The position numbers and the translations under genes are program-made. Positions 18,723 through 28,966 of a stretch of DNA of 64,000 nt are shown here, piece after piece. This DNA is from Pectobacterium versatile. Lineage in GTDB: Bacteria; Pseudomonadota; Gammaproteobacteria; Enterobacterales; Enterobacteriaceae. Under the pieces are notes generated by a model. That model saw only the letters and a list, made by a program, of their open reading frames with translations. It had not been told where the DNA came from and searched no databases. The stretch covers positions 366,919 through 430,918 of the forward strand of contig NZ_JAINZP010000003.1 in the NCBI RefSeq assembly GCF_020166435.1, given 5' to 3'. Numbering within the stretch: the first letter of the stretch is position 1; every line of letters begins with the position of its first letter.

Positions 18723-20457
18723 GTTCCGCCTCCCCGTCGTACGCCTGAATCAGCGCGATAAAGGCTTCCTCCATCGTCGGCGATGGCATCTGTGCGCTGG
18801 CCGCCTGATGCTTCAACTCGTCCGGCGTACCGCTGGCGACCAGCTTGCCGCGATACACCAGTCCGATGCGATCGCAGTATTCAGCTTCGTCCATGAAGTG
18901 TGTGGTGACCATCACCGTGACGCCACGGTTGACCATGCCGTTGATATGTATCCAGAACTCACGCCGGGTTAGCGGATCGACGCCGGAGGTCGGTTCGTCG
19001 AGAAACAAAATGTCGGGTTCATGCATCAGCGCACAGGCTAGTGCCAGTCGTTGCTTGAACCCCAAAGGGAGGGCGTCCGGTGTTTGGCGGTAAATGGACT
19101 GGAAGTTGAAGGCGTCGGTCATTCCGGCCATTTTATCGCGCTGCGCCTTGCCCTTGAGCCCATAGACGCCGGAGAAAAATCGCAGGTTCTGTTCGACGGT
19201 CAGGTTGCCGTAGAGCGAGAATTTTTGCGCCATATAACCCAAATGCTGACGGGCTTTGCCTGAGCTGGTTTTCAGATCCATGTCGAGCACCAGCGCTTTG
19301 CCGTCAGTCGGCACCAGCAGGCCGCACATCATCTTGAAGGTGGTCGATTTTCCCGCGCCGTTCGGACCGAGCAGGCCGAAGATTTCTCCTCGCTTCACCT
19401 GAAAACTGACGTGATCGGTTGCAGCGAAATCACCAAATTTTTTCGTTAGCGCCTGAGCTTCAATCACCGTTTCGCCACGACTGACGTCAATCTGCGGCAT
19501 GATGCTCGCCAGCGATGAATCACTGGCCGGGCCACCGCCCAACAGGTCGATAAACGCATCTTCAAAGCGCGGATCGGTGTCGTGCAGGCTGCCAGCTTCC
19601 AGATGCAAGGCGGAGAGCAGCGATGCCCGATCCGCGTCGGGTTTCAGCATCAGCCTGACGTACTGCCCCTGAATCACACCGTCGCTGACCTGTGGCAGGC
19701 GCAGCGCTTCCTGCAATACATCCCGATGTCGGCGATCGCCGGTATCAATCAAAATACAGCGTCCCGCCATGCACGCGGTCAGATCGCGCGGCGCACCGCG
19801 ATACAGCAGTTCGCCTTCGTTCAGTAGCAATACATCCCGACACTGCTCAGCTTCATCAAGGTATGACGTGCTCCACAGGATCAACATGCCGTCGTCGGCC
19901 AGTTCGTGCACCATGTGCCACAGTTCACGACGAGAGATCGGGTCGACGCCCACGCCCGGTTCATCCAGCAGAAGCACCTTAGGTTGCCCCAGCAGCGTAC
20001 AGGCCAGCCCTAACTTTTGTTTCATACCGCCAGACAGTTTGCCTGCCAGCCTGTCGGTAAAGCGGGTCAGATCGGTAAATGACAGCAAGCGGTCAAAGGT
20101 TTCTTTGCGCACATCGCCGGTGATACCGCGCAAATCGGCATACAGCGTCAGGTTTTCCATCACCGTCAGATCTTCATACAGGCCGAATTTTTGCGGCATA
20201 TAGCCCAAAATGGCATGGAGCTGACGATCCTCTTTGATGGGATCCAGATTCGCCACGCGCAGCGTACCGTGGCTGGGCGTTAATAATCCTGCCAGCATGC
20301 GCAGCAGGGTGGTTTTACCCGCGCCATCGGGGCCAACTAATCCAGTAACCGCACCGCTGCGTATCTCGGCGGTGAGGCTGGCGAGTGCGGGCTTTTCCTG
20401 TCCGGCGAAGCGTTTTTCCAGCCCGTCCAACGTAATCTGCGTAGAAGCATTAGTCAT
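18715..20457 (-). CDS. ybhF: ABC exporter double ATPase YbhF
   Basis: 580 residues with two complete ABC domains on one chain. The first has Walker [12 protein letters not shown] (~42), signature [12 protein letters not shown] and Walker [14 protein letters not shown]. The second has [11 protein letters not shown] (~370), a divergent signature near [15 protein letters not shown] and [13 protein letters not shown]. It powers the YbhR-YbhS channel. The 5' end overlaps ybhG by 8 bp. Confidence 0.96.
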   Translation of the reverse strand: MTNASTQITLDGLEKRFAGQEKPALASLTAEIRSGAVTGLVGPDGAGKTTLLRMLAGLLTPSHGTLRVANLDPIKEDRQLHAILGYMPQKFGLYEDLTVMENLTLYADLRGITGDVRKETFDRLLSFTDLTRFTDRLAGKLSGGMKQKLGLACTLLGQPKVLLLDEPGVGVDPISRRELWHMVHELADDGMLILWSTSYLDEAEQCRDVLLLNEGELLYRGAPRDLTACMAGRCILIDTGDRRHRDVLQEALRLPQVSDGVIQGQYVRLMLKPDADRASLLSALHLEAGSLHDTDPRFEDAFIDLLGGGPASDSSLASIMPQIDVSRGETVIEAQALTKKFGDFAATDHVSFQVKRGEIFGLLGPNGAGKSTTFKMMCGLLVPTDGKALVLDMDLKTSSGKARQHLGYMAQKFSLYGNLTVEQNLRFFSGVYGLKGKAQRDKMAGMTDAFNFQSIYRQTPDALPLGFKQRLALACALMHEPDILFLDEPTSGVDPLTRREFWIHINGMVNRGVTVMVTTHFMDEAEYCDRIGLVYRGKLVASGTPDELKHQAASAQMPSPTMEEAFIALIQAYDGEAEHG

Positions 20458-21481
20458 GACGAGCGGGCTCGTTGGCGCGATTGGTATCTCCTATGTGCGC
20501 ATCCTCAAAACGCAGCGTGACCGGCATCCCTTGCCGTAATCCATCATCGGGATCGGTAACGACAATACGCAGTCGGTAAACGAGATCGGTGCGGAGATCT
20601 TCCGTTTCGACACTTTTCGGCGTGAATTCGGCGCTGGGTGAGACAAAACCGACTTTACCGCGATAGGGCTGATTGGGGCGGCTATCGGTGTAAATCAGCA
20701 TTTGACTACCGGGCACGACGTGGCCGAGATCTTTCTCGCTCACGTAGGCGCGAACCCAAACTGGGCGAGTGAGGGAGAGGGTGAAAACGGTACTGCCCGA
20801 TGCCAACATACTGCCTTTTTCGGCAGCGCGAGTGAGGATCACGCCGGGAGACGGCGCAAGCAGTTCGGTATCCTGCTTATTCAGTTCCGCCTGAGCCAGT
20901 CCGGCTTCGGCCTGTGCCACCGCTGCCTGCGCAGCGGCAATTTCCTGCGGTCGGTTACCGCTTTCGAACTGGCTCAGCTTGTCTTTCGCCGCCTGTAGCG
21001 TCGCAAGCGCTTGATTGCGCGTCGTTCTGGCATCGTCCAGCATGTTGGCGGAAATCGCGCGTTTGTCCCACAGCCCTTGCTGACGCTGGTAGAAGCTGTT
21101 GGCGTAATCATAGGCCGCCTGACTCTGGACAACCTGAGATCGTACCTGCGCGATCTCTTCCTGCCGGTAGCCTTCCTGCGCAAGCTGAAGCTGTGCTTGC
21201 GCGCTGGCGAGATTCGCCTGTGCTTGATTTTGTGCATTTAGGTAAGGCGCGGCATCGAGCGTTGCCAGCGGCTGGCCTGCCTGTACGGCATCGCCTTCAT
21301 CTACGTTCAACTCTGCCACTCTGCCGCCGACGCGAAAGGCCAGATTGACGGTGCGGATATCGATATTGCCGTAGAGCGTGAGCGGTTTTTCCTGCTGCTG
21401 ATGGTGGTGATAAAAGCTGTAACCCGCGCCGAGCAGGATAAGGACGAGGGCGGCGAACGCCAGTTTTTTCTTGTTCATCAC
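20450..21481 (-). CDS. ybhG: Membrane fusion protein YbhG (HlyD family)
   Basis: 343 residues. One N-terminal membrane anchor ([20 protein letters not shown]), a biotinyl-lipoyl-like half ([20 protein letters not shown]), a long alpha-helical hairpin rich in Gln/Ala (~80-200), and beta-barrel segments around [15 protein letters not shown]. It connects the YbhRSF transporter to the outer membrane. First gene of ybhGFSR. In E. coli a TetR regulator gene (cecR) sits directly upstream; here it is absent and a siderophore operon faces away. Confidence 0.95.
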   Translation of the reverse strand: MMNKKKLAFAALVLILLGAGYSFYHHHQQQEKPLTLYGNIDIRTVNLAFRVGGRVAELNVDEGDAVQAGQPLATLDAAPYLNAQNQAQANLASAQAQLQLAQEGYRQEEIAQVRSQVVQSQAAYDYANSFYQRQQGLWDKRAISANMLDDARTTRNQALATLQAAKDKLSQFESGNRPQEIAAAQAAVAQAEAGLAQAELNKQDTELLAPSPGVILTRAAEKGSMLASGSTVFTLSLTRPVWVRAYVSEKDLGHVVPGSQMLIYTDSRPNQPYRGKVGFVSPSAEFTPKSVETEDLRTDLVYRLRIVVTDPDDGLRQGMPVTLRFEDAHIGDTNRANEPARHD

Positions 21482-21747
21482 GCATGGTTCCTTGTTTATC
21501 AGCGGTGTGCTTGTCGGCGGTAGCGATCCCGCAGGCCGTTAAGAGGGCTGGTCGTCTCTTATTTCTGGAGGTTATTAATCATATGACGGGTTACAGGGGT
21601 TTATGGCGATTTAGAGTGATCGAGTTCACAAAAATACATTGCATCCGGCCGATACTTTCAGACACCTCCGCTTGTGTTTTTATTATGTGTTTGATTTTAA
21701 ATTAAAACTTAAGAAATGTAGCAATATTGTAATTTGTTTCATTGAAT

Positions 21748-21766
21748 GATAATAATTGTTATTAGC
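21748..21766 (+). promoter_or_regulatory. Fur box
   Basis: GATAATAATTGTTATTAGC matches 14 of 19 positions of the Fur consensus GATAATGATAATCATTATC. It overlaps a likely -10 (TAATAA, 21750) spaced 17 bp from TTGTAA (21727), so ferric Fur would block transcription of the uptake operon. Confidence 0.65.
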
Positions 21767-21906
21767 AATTACATGTTTGTTGCACCGATATAGTGATCTG
21801 GCAGCATTGACGTGGTGTACAGAGTGAAAACTCTGCGTTCAATGCCTGAACCGATCATAACCCGCCAAGATGTTTCGCGTGAAACGAAGCATTTTGGCAT
21901 TTTTTT
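21763..21906 (+). ncRNA. Structured leader or small RNA with intrinsic terminator
   Basis: Downstream of the Fur box and before the receptor gene are two hairpins. The first (21804-21845) pairs GCATTGACG with CGTTCAATGC (one bulge) around an inner perfect CAGAGT-GAAA-ACTCTG stem with a GNRA loop. The second (21864-21898) pairs GCCAAGATG with CATTTTGGC and continues inside, then runs into ATTTTTTT (21899-21906), a textbook terminator on the coding strand. Either a small Fur-controlled RNA ends here or transcription of the operon is attenuated. I do not recognise a known riboswitch class. Confidence 0.5.
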
Positions 21907-21998
21907 GTCCGTGTCGCGGTGCCTGTTTTTAGATAAGTCACCCGTCACTGGTAATGACTTTTATTCACGGTTGGATACATAACCAAAGGGGAAGGACA

Positions 21999-24113
21999 GT
22001 GAACCAGATGCGTACTTTACTCGCACTGATGCCATGCGTGCTGATTGCTCCGGCGTATGCACAGGATGACACGACCAAAAAGGATGAGGCGAGCGGCGAT
22101 GAGATGGTGATTACCGCCTCACGCTCGAATATCCAGCAGCAGAAAGCGCCGCAGGTGGTCACCGTGATTACCAAAGAGCAAATCGAGCAGCAGATGCAGG
22201 TCACCTCCGACTCATCGCAAATTCTAAGCAATCTGCTGCCTTCGTTCTCCCCCAGCCGGCAGAAAATGAGCGGCAGCGGTGAAACCTTCCGCGGTCGTGC
22301 GGCACTGGTGATGATTGACGGCATTCCGCAATCCAACCCGTTGCGCCCGACCGGGCGTGAGATGCATACGATAGACTACTCGATGGTCGAGCGTATTGAA
22401 GTCATCCACGGTGCCAACGCGACCAACGGCATGGGGGCGACAGGTGGGGTGATTAACATCATTACCCGTCGCCCGGAAAACGGCTCATTTAATCAGCACA
22501 TCAATGTGAAAACCACGATCCCGACGGAGAAAATTCGCGGCGAAACTGCCAGCTATAAAACCACCTATCGGGTGGATGGGCGTGAAGACTACCTCGATTA
22601 TCTGTTCGCGATTGGTTATGAGAATCAGGGGCTGTATCTGGACGGTAACAATCGCCCTGTCGGCGTGGATAACACGCAGGGTGACACCATGGACTCACGC
22701 TCTTACGACCTGTTAGCGAAAGTTGGGTACTGGCTGGATGACTATCAGCGCATTCAACTGAGCGTGAACCGTTACCACATCAAAGGCGAAAATAACTACC
22801 TCAGCGTAGATGGTATTCGTGCACAAGGCATTCCGACAACGTCGGTACGCGGCACACCGCCGGGTGAAGCACCGAATAACAGTATCTGGACGACGGGATT
22901 AACCTACGAACACCACGATCTGGCTGGGATGAAACTGTCCGCACTGGTGTTTAACCAGCGTTATGAAGCGCTATTTGGTGCGACGCAGTCATCCTCTTTC
23001 CAGGATCCGGCGCTTGCACCTGTTGGTTCGTTCTACGATCAGTCACAGTCGGTCGCTAATAAATACGGCACCAAGCTGGCGCTGACCAAAGACGACCTAC
23101 TGGATGACACGCTAAAAGTCACGGTCGGTTTCGATACGCTGTACGATAAGGGGAAACAGGATCTCTACCTGACCAAGCGTACCTATGTGCCAAAAATGGA
23201 GTACACCAACTATTCACCGTTTATTCAGGGTGAATATCAACTGCTGGATGATTTAGTTCTACATGCTGGTGTACGTCATGAGAGCGCTAAACTTAAAGTG
23301 GACAGTTTTCAGGCTCTGGCTGCGAATAACGGCGTATTCGTTGAGGGTGGGTCACTAACGTTCAATGAAACATTGTATAACGTTGGTGCAGTTTACTCAG
23401 TGACGAACTCACTGGACGTATTTGCCAGCTATTCAGAAGGCTTTGGGATGCCGGAAGTGGGGCGCGTGCTGAGAGACGTGAAAGCGCCTAACGTGAAGCT
23501 TAGTAATTTTAATAATCTGAAGCCGATTGTCACAGACAACGTAGAAACGGGATTCCGCTTTAAGAAGGATCGCTTTGATTTTGAAGCCAGCTATTACCAG
23601 TCCAACAGCAAACTGGGTGATCGTGTAGAGCAGCAAGGCGATACCTTTGTCTCTAAGCGTGAGAAAACGCGTATTCAAGGTATTGAAGTGACAGCCGGTT
23701 ACCAAATTAACGAGCGGCACAAAGTCAATGCTTCCTACGCACACAGCGAAGGGAAGTATGACAGCAATGGCGACGGTAAGGTGGATAAGAAATTCAATGG
23801 TTTGAATATCGCACCGGATCGTCTCATCACCAGCTGGTCGGCGAACTGGAATGACCAATGGAGCTCGTTCGTGCAGGCGAATTATGCCTTTGGCCGCAGC
23901 TTTGAGGATGCGGGTATGGCGTTTGACGGTTACTTGCTGATGGATGCTGCCGTGGGGTACAAACTGCCTTATGGGCGCCTCAATGTCGCGGTGGCTAACC
24001 TGCTGGATAAACAGTACATCACCTACTATTCGCAGGCGGGGCTTGTTAACGATACGCGCTATTTCTCAGGGCGCGGCCGCACGGTAACGCTGGGTTATTC
24101 GATTGACTTCTAA
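21999..24113 (+). CDS. TonB-dependent siderophore receptor
   Basis: About 704 residues. GTG 21999 follows AAAGGGG at good spacing; ATG 22008 is an alternative. A signal peptide ends at PAYA. The plug domain has the TonB-box-like EMVITASR, the GETFRGRAALVMIDGIPQ loop and GATGGVINIITRRP. A 22-strand barrel follows, ending in aromatic VTLGYSIDF as outer-membrane proteins do. It imports a ferric siderophore into the periplasm. The GETFRGR-type plug reminds me of hydroxamate/carboxylate receptors, but the ligand is not assigned. The next gene overlaps its stop. Confidence 0.9.
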   Translation: MNQMRTLLALMPCVLIAPAYAQDDTTKKDEASGDEMVITASRSNIQQQKAPQVVTVITKEQIEQQMQVTSDSSQILSNLLPSFSPSRQKMSGSGETFRGRAALVMIDGIPQSNPLRPTGREMHTIDYSMVERIEVIHGANATNGMGATGGVINIITRRPENGSFNQHINVKTTIPTEKIRGETASYKTTYRVDGREDYLDYLFAIGYENQGLYLDGNNRPVGVDNTQGDTMDSRSYDLLAKVGYWLDDYQRIQLSVNRYHIKGENNYLSVDGIRAQGIPTTSVRGTPPGEAPNNSIWTTGLTYEHHDLAGMKLSALVFNQRYEALFGATQSSSFQDPALAPVGSFYDQSQSVANKYGTKLALTKDDLLDDTLKVTVGFDTLYDKGKQDLYLTKRTYVPKMEYTNYSPFIQGEYQLLDDLVLHAGVRHESAKLKVDSFQALAANNGVFVEGGSLTFNETLYNVGAVYSVTNSLDVFASYSEGFGMPEVGRVLRDVKAPNVKLSNFNNLKPIVTDNVETGFRFKKDRFDFEASYYQSNSKLGDRVEQQGDTFVSKREKTRIQGIEVTAGYQINERHKVNASYAHSEGKYDSNGDGKVDKKFNGLNIAPDRLITSWSANWNDQWSSFVQANYAFGRSFEDAGMAFDGYLLMDAAVGYKLPYGRLNVAVANLLDKQYITYYSQAGLVNDTRYFSGRGRTVTLGYSIDF

Positions 24114-25122
24114 GCTTAACCGATTTAATTCCGCCCTCAATTCAGCAACACGACCGCGTTTTGCGCTGGCCGTGTTGTTGTCTTTTTTACTGGTGACGTT
24201 GGCGCAGGCATCTGAGTCGCCGCGTCAGATTAGGCACGCGCTGGGCGTGACTACGGTAACAGGGACGCCGCTGCGTATCGTGACGCTGTTTCAGGGGGCG
24301 ACCGACTCTGCCGTCGCGCTGGGAGTCAAGCCAATTGGCGTGGTGGAATCGTGGACGGAAAAGCCGATTTATCGCTACCTTCGCCCCGCCTTACAGGGCG
24401 TCACGCAGGTTGGACTGGAAACGCAGCCCAGTCTGGAAACCATCGCGCTACTCAAACCTGACCTCATCGTGGTGTCTACGTTTCGGCATGAGAAAATCTA
24501 CGGTCTGCTGTCGCAGATCGCGCCGACGATTGCGCTGGACAGGGTGTCTGAATTTAAAGAAACGGTGCAGATGATGGGTGTAGTGCTGAATCGGGAAGAT
24601 AAGGCGAACGAGATTTTATTCCATTGGGATCGGCGCGTGGATTCCCTGCGCGACAGGCTGAAAGCGCGGTTTGGCGAACGCTGGCCGCTCAGCGTGTCTA
24701 TTCTTGAATTCCGTGAAGATCACCTGCGCAGCTATCTGCCCGCCAGCTTCGCCGGATCGGTGCTGTCGGAAATCGGTTTTGTCTGGTCGCGGCCGGAAAG
24801 CTATACGGCGGGTGTGATGCAAAAGCTTACGAGCAAAGAGAGCATTCCAGTGGTGGATGCCGATCTGTTCTTTGTTTTGCTGCGGTCAGACAAGCCCGCG
24901 GTTGCGCAGAACTACCGTGACTGGCAGGCTCATCCGCTCTGGCAGCGGCTGCATGCGCCTCAGCAGCAACAGGTTTATCCAGTGGATAACGTAGCCTGGA
25001 GCCTGTCTGGTGGTATTTTGGGCGCGAATAATATGCTGGATGATATCGAAAGTCAGTTCGCCGGTAACATGGATCCTGCTGGCAAAAAAACCGATATCAC
25101 CAAGGAGAGTCAGGCGCGATGA
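24103..25122 (+). CDS. Ferric siderophore ABC transporter, periplasmic binding protein
   Basis: 339 codons from a TTG at 24103 that overlaps the receptor stop; no ATG is available before the mature protein, so translation is probably coupled. A signal sequence ends in LVTLAQA. The rest is a class-III binding protein with the FecB/FhuD pattern: [20 protein letters not shown] (~55-75), [16 protein letters not shown] and the domain-linking long helix. It hands the ferric siderophore to the permease encoded next, which starts within its last codons. Confidence 0.88.
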   Translation: MTSKLNRFNSALNSATRPRFALAVLLSFLLVTLAQASESPRQIRHALGVTTVTGTPLRIVTLFQGATDSAVALGVKPIGVVESWTEKPIYRYLRPALQGVTQVGLETQPSLETIALLKPDLIVVSTFRHEKIYGLLSQIAPTIALDRVSEFKETVQMMGVVLNREDKANEILFHWDRRVDSLRDRLKARFGERWPLSVSILEFREDHLRSYLPASFAGSVLSEIGFVWSRPESYTAGVMQKLTSKESIPVVDADLFFVLLRSDKPAVAQNYRDWQAHPLWQRLHAPQQQQVYPVDNVAWSLSGGILGANNMLDDIESQFAGNMDPAGKKTDITKESQAR

Positions 25123-26108
25123 GACAGTGCATCGTGACGGCAGTGGGTGTCGTATTGCTGCTGCTGAGTATTGTCGCCAGCCTGATGCTGGGGCAAACCA
25201 CTATTTCATTTGGCGCCGTGTTCAACGCGCTATTCCATTACGATCCGCAGCAGATCGATCACATTCTGGTGCTGACGACCCGTCTGTCGCGGACGGTGAT
25301 TGCCATCGTTGTCGGTGCCAGCCTTGCCGTTGCTGGCGCGCTAATGCAGGCGTTGACGCGCAACCCGCTGGCCTCGCCGGGGATATTTGGCATTAATGCG
25401 GGAGCCATGTTTGCCATCGTCCTGCTGTCTTCGCTATTTACCTTTTCCTCGCAGATCGCGCTGGCGTGGACGGTCTATCTGGGCGCGGCTGTTGCTGGCG
25501 TCATGGTGTACGTGCTGGGAACGCTGGGCAACGCTCGTTCTAGCCACTTACGCATTGTGCTGGCCGGAGCCGCCATTAGCGCACTGTTTATTTCGTTTAC
25601 GCAGGCGTTGCTGGTGATCAATCAGGACGGGCTGGACAGCATGCTGTTCTGGCTGGCCGGATCGGTGTCCGGCCGCAGTCTGTCGATGCTGTTACCGCTC
25701 CTGCCGTACTTTTTTATCGCGCTATTCCTCGCGCTGTTGCTGGCGCGTCACCTGAATATTCTGGTGGCAGGCGACGAGATTGCCAAAGGGCTGGGACAGC
25801 GAACCGCGCTGGTGCGTGCGCTGTCTGGGCTGTGCGTGATCGGACTGGCGGGCGGTGCGGTGGCGATAGCCGGAAATATCGGTTTTGTCGGGCTGATCGT
25901 GCCGCATATTGTGCGCCGCGTGCTGTCTGCCGATCACCGCTGGCTGCTGCCCGGCTGCGCTATTTTCGGTGCCACGCTGTTGCTGCTGGCTGATGTTGCC
26001 TCGCGTTTGCTGATCGTGCCGCAGGAAGTGCCGGTCGGGGCAATGACTGCGCTGCTGGGGGCGCCATTCTTCATTTATCTGGCGAGAAGAGGAATGCGGC
26101 ATGGGTAA
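25119..26108 (+). CDS. Ferric siderophore ABC permease, FecCD family (first)
   Basis: 329 residues with about nine to ten membrane segments. The BtuC/FecCD landmarks [38 protein letters not shown] and [13 protein letters not shown] (the coupling-helix region near residue 250-265) are all visible. It overlaps the binding-protein gene by 4 bp and the second permease by 8 bp. Confidence 0.93.
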   Translation: MRQCIVTAVGVVLLLLSIVASLMLGQTTISFGAVFNALFHYDPQQIDHILVLTTRLSRTVIAIVVGASLAVAGALMQALTRNPLASPGIFGINAGAMFAIVLLSSLFTFSSQIALAWTVYLGAAVAGVMVYVLGTLGNARSSHLRIVLAGAAISALFISFTQALLVINQDGLDSMLFWLAGSVSGRSLSMLLPLLPYFFIALFLALLLARHLNILVAGDEIAKGLGQRTALVRALSGLCVIGLAGGAVAIAGNIGFVGLIVPHIVRRVLSADHRWLLPGCAIFGATLLLLADVASRLLIVPQEVPVGAMTALLGAPFFIYLARRGMRHG

Positions 26109-27132
26109 GGTATATACCGTGCGCGTGGGAAGGGTATCGCGCCAGATTGATCTACGCACCTCGGCGGTAGCGTTGTCGCTCCTGCTAGTGTTGTTAGCTG
26201 TCGTGTTCCTCTCGCTGTCGCTGGGCGAGGTGGTGCTGTCGCCCGTTCAGGTGATGTCGGCGCTGCTGGGAAAAGCAGACAGCGGCATGCACTTTATCGT
26301 CAACGACCTGCGGTTGCCGCGTGCGCTGCAGGCGCTGTTGGTGGGTGGCGCGCTGGCGATATCCGGCTTGATTCTGCAAAGCATTGTGCGCAATCCGCTG
26401 GCCTCGCCGGATATTCTGGGGATTACCAGCGGCGCATCGGCAGCGGCAGTGTTCTTCCTCTCGTTTCTGGCGACGGCGATAAGCCAGCGCTGGCTCCCTG
26501 TGGCAGCGATGGGCGGGGCGTGGATCACCGCCGTCGCCATTTATCTGCTGGCCTGGAAACAAGGCGCATCGCCGCTGCGGCTGGTGCTGGTCGGCGTTGG
26601 TCTGTCTGCCATTATGGGCGCGGCGGTGACTATGATGCTGGTGTTTAGCCCGATAGGCACTACGCTGACGGCCTATGTCTGGCTGACGGGCAGTATTTAC
26701 GGCGCACAGTGGCAGCATGTATCGGCGCTGGCGGGCTGGCTGCTGCTTGGCGCGCCGTTTCTGGTGGGGCTGGCGCGACATGTTAATGTCCATGAGTTGG
26801 ATGACGCGCTGGCCTGCGGTGTCGGGCAATCTGTCGGGCGCATCCGGCTCGCGCTGTTGACGCTGAGCGTCGCGCTGGCAGGGGCGGCGATTGCCTATGC
26901 GGGCGCGATGGCATTTGTCGGCCTGCTGGCTCCGCATATTGCGAAAAAGTTGGCGAGCCGTTCATTCCCCGGACTGGCGCTGGTGTCGGCACTGACGGGC
27001 GGATTACTGGTGATGGTGGCCGATTTGATTGGCCGCACGGCGTTCTTACCGCTGGATCTGCCTGCCGGTATTTTTATTTCCGTGCTTGGGACGCCTTTCT
27101 TTATCTATTTACTGCTTCGGCAACGTTACTGA
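26101..27132 (+). CDS. Ferric siderophore ABC permease, FecCD family (second)
   Basis: 343 residues, paralogous to the preceding permease, with which it should form the heterodimeric channel. [38 protein letters not shown] and [14 protein letters not shown] are the family signatures. It starts within the last codons of the first permease. Confidence 0.93.
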   Translation: MGKVYTVRVGRVSRQIDLRTSAVALSLLLVLLAVVFLSLSLGEVVLSPVQVMSALLGKADSGMHFIVNDLRLPRALQALLVGGALAISGLILQSIVRNPLASPDILGITSGASAAAVFFLSFLATAISQRWLPVAAMGGAWITAVAIYLLAWKQGASPLRLVLVGVGLSAIMGAAVTMMLVFSPIGTTLTAYVWLTGSIYGAQWQHVSALAGWLLLGAPFLVGLARHVNVHELDDALACGVGQSVGRIRLALLTLSVALAGAAIAYAGAMAFVGLLAPHIAKKLASRSFPGLALVSALTGGLLVMVADLIGRTAFLPLDLPAGIFISVLGTPFFIYLLLRQRY

Positions 27133-27141
27133 GATCGCAAG

Positions 27142-27996
27142 ATGATACTAGAGAATATGTTGCCAACACACGTCGCCCCAACTGACCGAGAAGCGATTGC
27201 CAGCCAGTCGCTGACGCTGAGTTACGAAAAACAGGTCGTGATTGATGCGCTGGATATCACACTGCCAGCCCGAAAAATTTCGGTGCTGGTGGGCAGCAAC
27301 GGCTGCGGCAAGAGCACGTTATTGAAGTCGTTTGCCCGCCTGCTGAAACCCACGAGTGGGACGATTATTGTCAACGGGGCGGATATTCATCGGCAGTCCA
27401 CCGTTGAGGTGGCGAAGGCACTGGCGATTCTTCCGCAAACGCCGACCGCGCCGGAAGGGCTGACGGTCTATCAACTGGTGAAAATGGGGCGCTACCCGCA
27501 TCAGTCATGGTTGAAACAGTGGTCGGCAACAGATGAAGAAAAAGTGCTTCAGGCGTTGCGCAGCACCGGCGTGCTGGCATTAAAGGATCGTGCGGTGGAT
27601 TCGCTGTCCGGCGGGCAGCGCCAGCGTGTCTGGATTGCGATGACGCTGGCGCAGGATACCGATATCGTTCTGCTGGATGAACCGACGACCTATCTCGATC
27701 TGGCGCATCAGATGGAAGTGCTGGATTTGTTGCGGGAACTGAACGCGCAGCAGCACAAAACCATCGTTATGGTACTGCATGATTTGAATCTGGCGTGTCG
27801 CTACGCACATCACATGGTGGCGGTACATAACCGGACGGTGTTTGCGCAGGGCAATCCGCGCGACATTCTCACGGAAGCCACGGTAAAGACGGTGTTTAAC
27901 CTGAACTGCCGCATCATTGACGACCCGTTCTTCGGCACGCCGCTGTGCATTCCGTTTGGACGTGACGCGGCGGAGCATGTGGCCGATGTCGGCTAA
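27142..27996 (+). CDS. Ferric siderophore ABC transporter ATPase
   Basis: 284 residues, FepC/FecE/FhuC type. Walker A GSNGCGKSTLL (~52), Q-loop region ILPQTPTAPEGLTVYQLVKM, signature LSGGQRQRVWIAM, Walker B DIVLLDEPTTYLDL and the switch His in MVLHDLNLACRYAH are intact. Nine bp after the permease. The last ~10 bp overlap the FhuF-like gene. Confidence 0.94.
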   Translation: MILENMLPTHVAPTDREAIASQSLTLSYEKQVVIDALDITLPARKISVLVGSNGCGKSTLLKSFARLLKPTSGTIIVNGADIHRQSTVEVAKALAILPQTPTAPEGLTVYQLVKMGRYPHQSWLKQWSATDEEKVLQALRSTGVLALKDRAVDSLSGGQRQRVWIAMTLAQDTDIVLLDEPTTYLDLAHQMEVLDLLRELNAQQHKTIVMVLHDLNLACRYAHHMVAVHNRTVFAQGNPRDILTEATVKTVFNLNCRIIDDPFFGTPLCIPFGRDAAEHVADVG

Positions 27997-28795
27997 CCGC
28001 CTGACGGCACCGCAGTGGGCGATGCTCTCCGGCACGCTGCAATTAACGGATGCCTCACAGCGGGCAGGGCAAGAGAGTTGCCCGAGCCGTCGGGTGCTGG
28101 ATCCTGAGTATTGCCGCTGGCTGCTGGAAACGCTGACGCCACCGTTGCTGTCGCCATCGATCAAGATTACTGCCTCGCTGCTGGCGAAGCGGATAGGGTT
28201 CTTAACCACGGCCGCCAGCCTGTACGCCATGTCGGTGTATAACAAAGGGCTGAACATGACGCTGGATAACAGCGTGCTGGAATTCGGACACAACCGCCTG
28301 TGGACGTCGACCATGCCGCTTTACGATCTGACGGTGTCCCAGCCGGAGCTGGGGCAACGAGATGTGTGGCGCGATAGCTTGTTCGACACGCTATTTGCTC
28401 AACACGTGTCGCCGATCCTGCATACGCTGTCTACGGTGTCGGGCGCGCCGCTGCGCATTCTGTGGGAAAACGTCGCCGTGCGGGTGTTTTCGTTATACGA
28501 GCAGCGCATTGAGTGGGACGATCCGGCGGCGGCATGTTCGCCGGGAATGACGCTGGCACAACAGGTGCAGCAGGATTTCGACGCCTTGCTGGCTGCGCCC
28601 GGCGAACGTTTTGGCTGTGATGACAACCCGCTGAAACCGTTCTTTCGTGCGAAAACGCGGATTCCTGTAGCCGGGTGTTCTGTGAGTTTTCGTGACGTGC
28701 GCTTTCGCCGCACCTGCTGTTTTTATTACAAGGCATCGCAGCCGCAGGAATACTGTCAAAACTGCCCATTACTGCGCCCCACTAGAAAAACGTAG
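27986..28795 (+). CDS. FhuF-like siderophore-iron reductase
   Basis: About 269 residues from ATG 27986 (MSANRLTAPQWAML), with GGAG ten bases upstream; it overlaps the ATPase stop. The C-terminus carries the unusual FhuF [2Fe-2S] ligand pattern Cys-Cys-x10-Cys-x2-Cys (CCFYYKASQPQEYCQNC). FhuF-type proteins release iron from cytoplasmic ferric siderophore by reduction. Its stop codon lies at the first bases of a 72-bp tandem repeat, so the original C-terminal residues may have been replaced by repeat-encoded ones. Confidence 0.85.
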   Translation: MSANRLTAPQWAMLSGTLQLTDASQRAGQESCPSRRVLDPEYCRWLLETLTPPLLSPSIKITASLLAKRIGFLTTAASLYAMSVYNKGLNMTLDNSVLEFGHNRLWTSTMPLYDLTVSQPELGQRDVWRDSLFDTLFAQHVSPILHTLSTVSGAPLRILWENVAVRVFSLYEQRIEWDDPAAACSPGMTLAQQVQQDFDALLAAPGERFGCDDNPLKPFFRAKTRIPVAGCSVSFRDVRFRRTCCFYYKASQPQEYCQNCPLLRPTRKT

Positions 28796-28930
28796 GGAAC
28801 GTTTTTCAACGTCGCTCGCGACGGCCCACAGGGTGGCGGGCAGGAAGCTCGCCATAAAAAAACGTAGGGAACGTTTTTCAACGTCGCTTGCGACGGCCCA
28901 TAGGGTGGCGGGCAGGAAGCTAGCCATAAA
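28786..28930 (+). repeat. Tandem 72-bp structured repeat, two copies
   Basis: Two near-identical copies begin at 28791 and 28863 (period 72). Each holds AAAACGT-AGGGA-ACGTTTT, then CGTCGC-TC/TT-GCGACG, then GGCCCAYAGGG and a weaker stem TGGC...GCCA. A related copy occurs at 63899-63985. Confidence 0.85.
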
Positions 28931-28966
28931 AAAACTGACTTTCACAGATAAAAATCTTTTCGTCGT

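Noticed and set aside
21484..21705. 73-codon frame between ybhG and the siderophore operon
   Set aside because: Starts on ybhG promoter sequence, no domain, no conserved features.
28786..28930. CRISPR array
   Set aside because: Only two copies, repeats are contiguous at 72 bp without unique spacers, and no cas genes are present.
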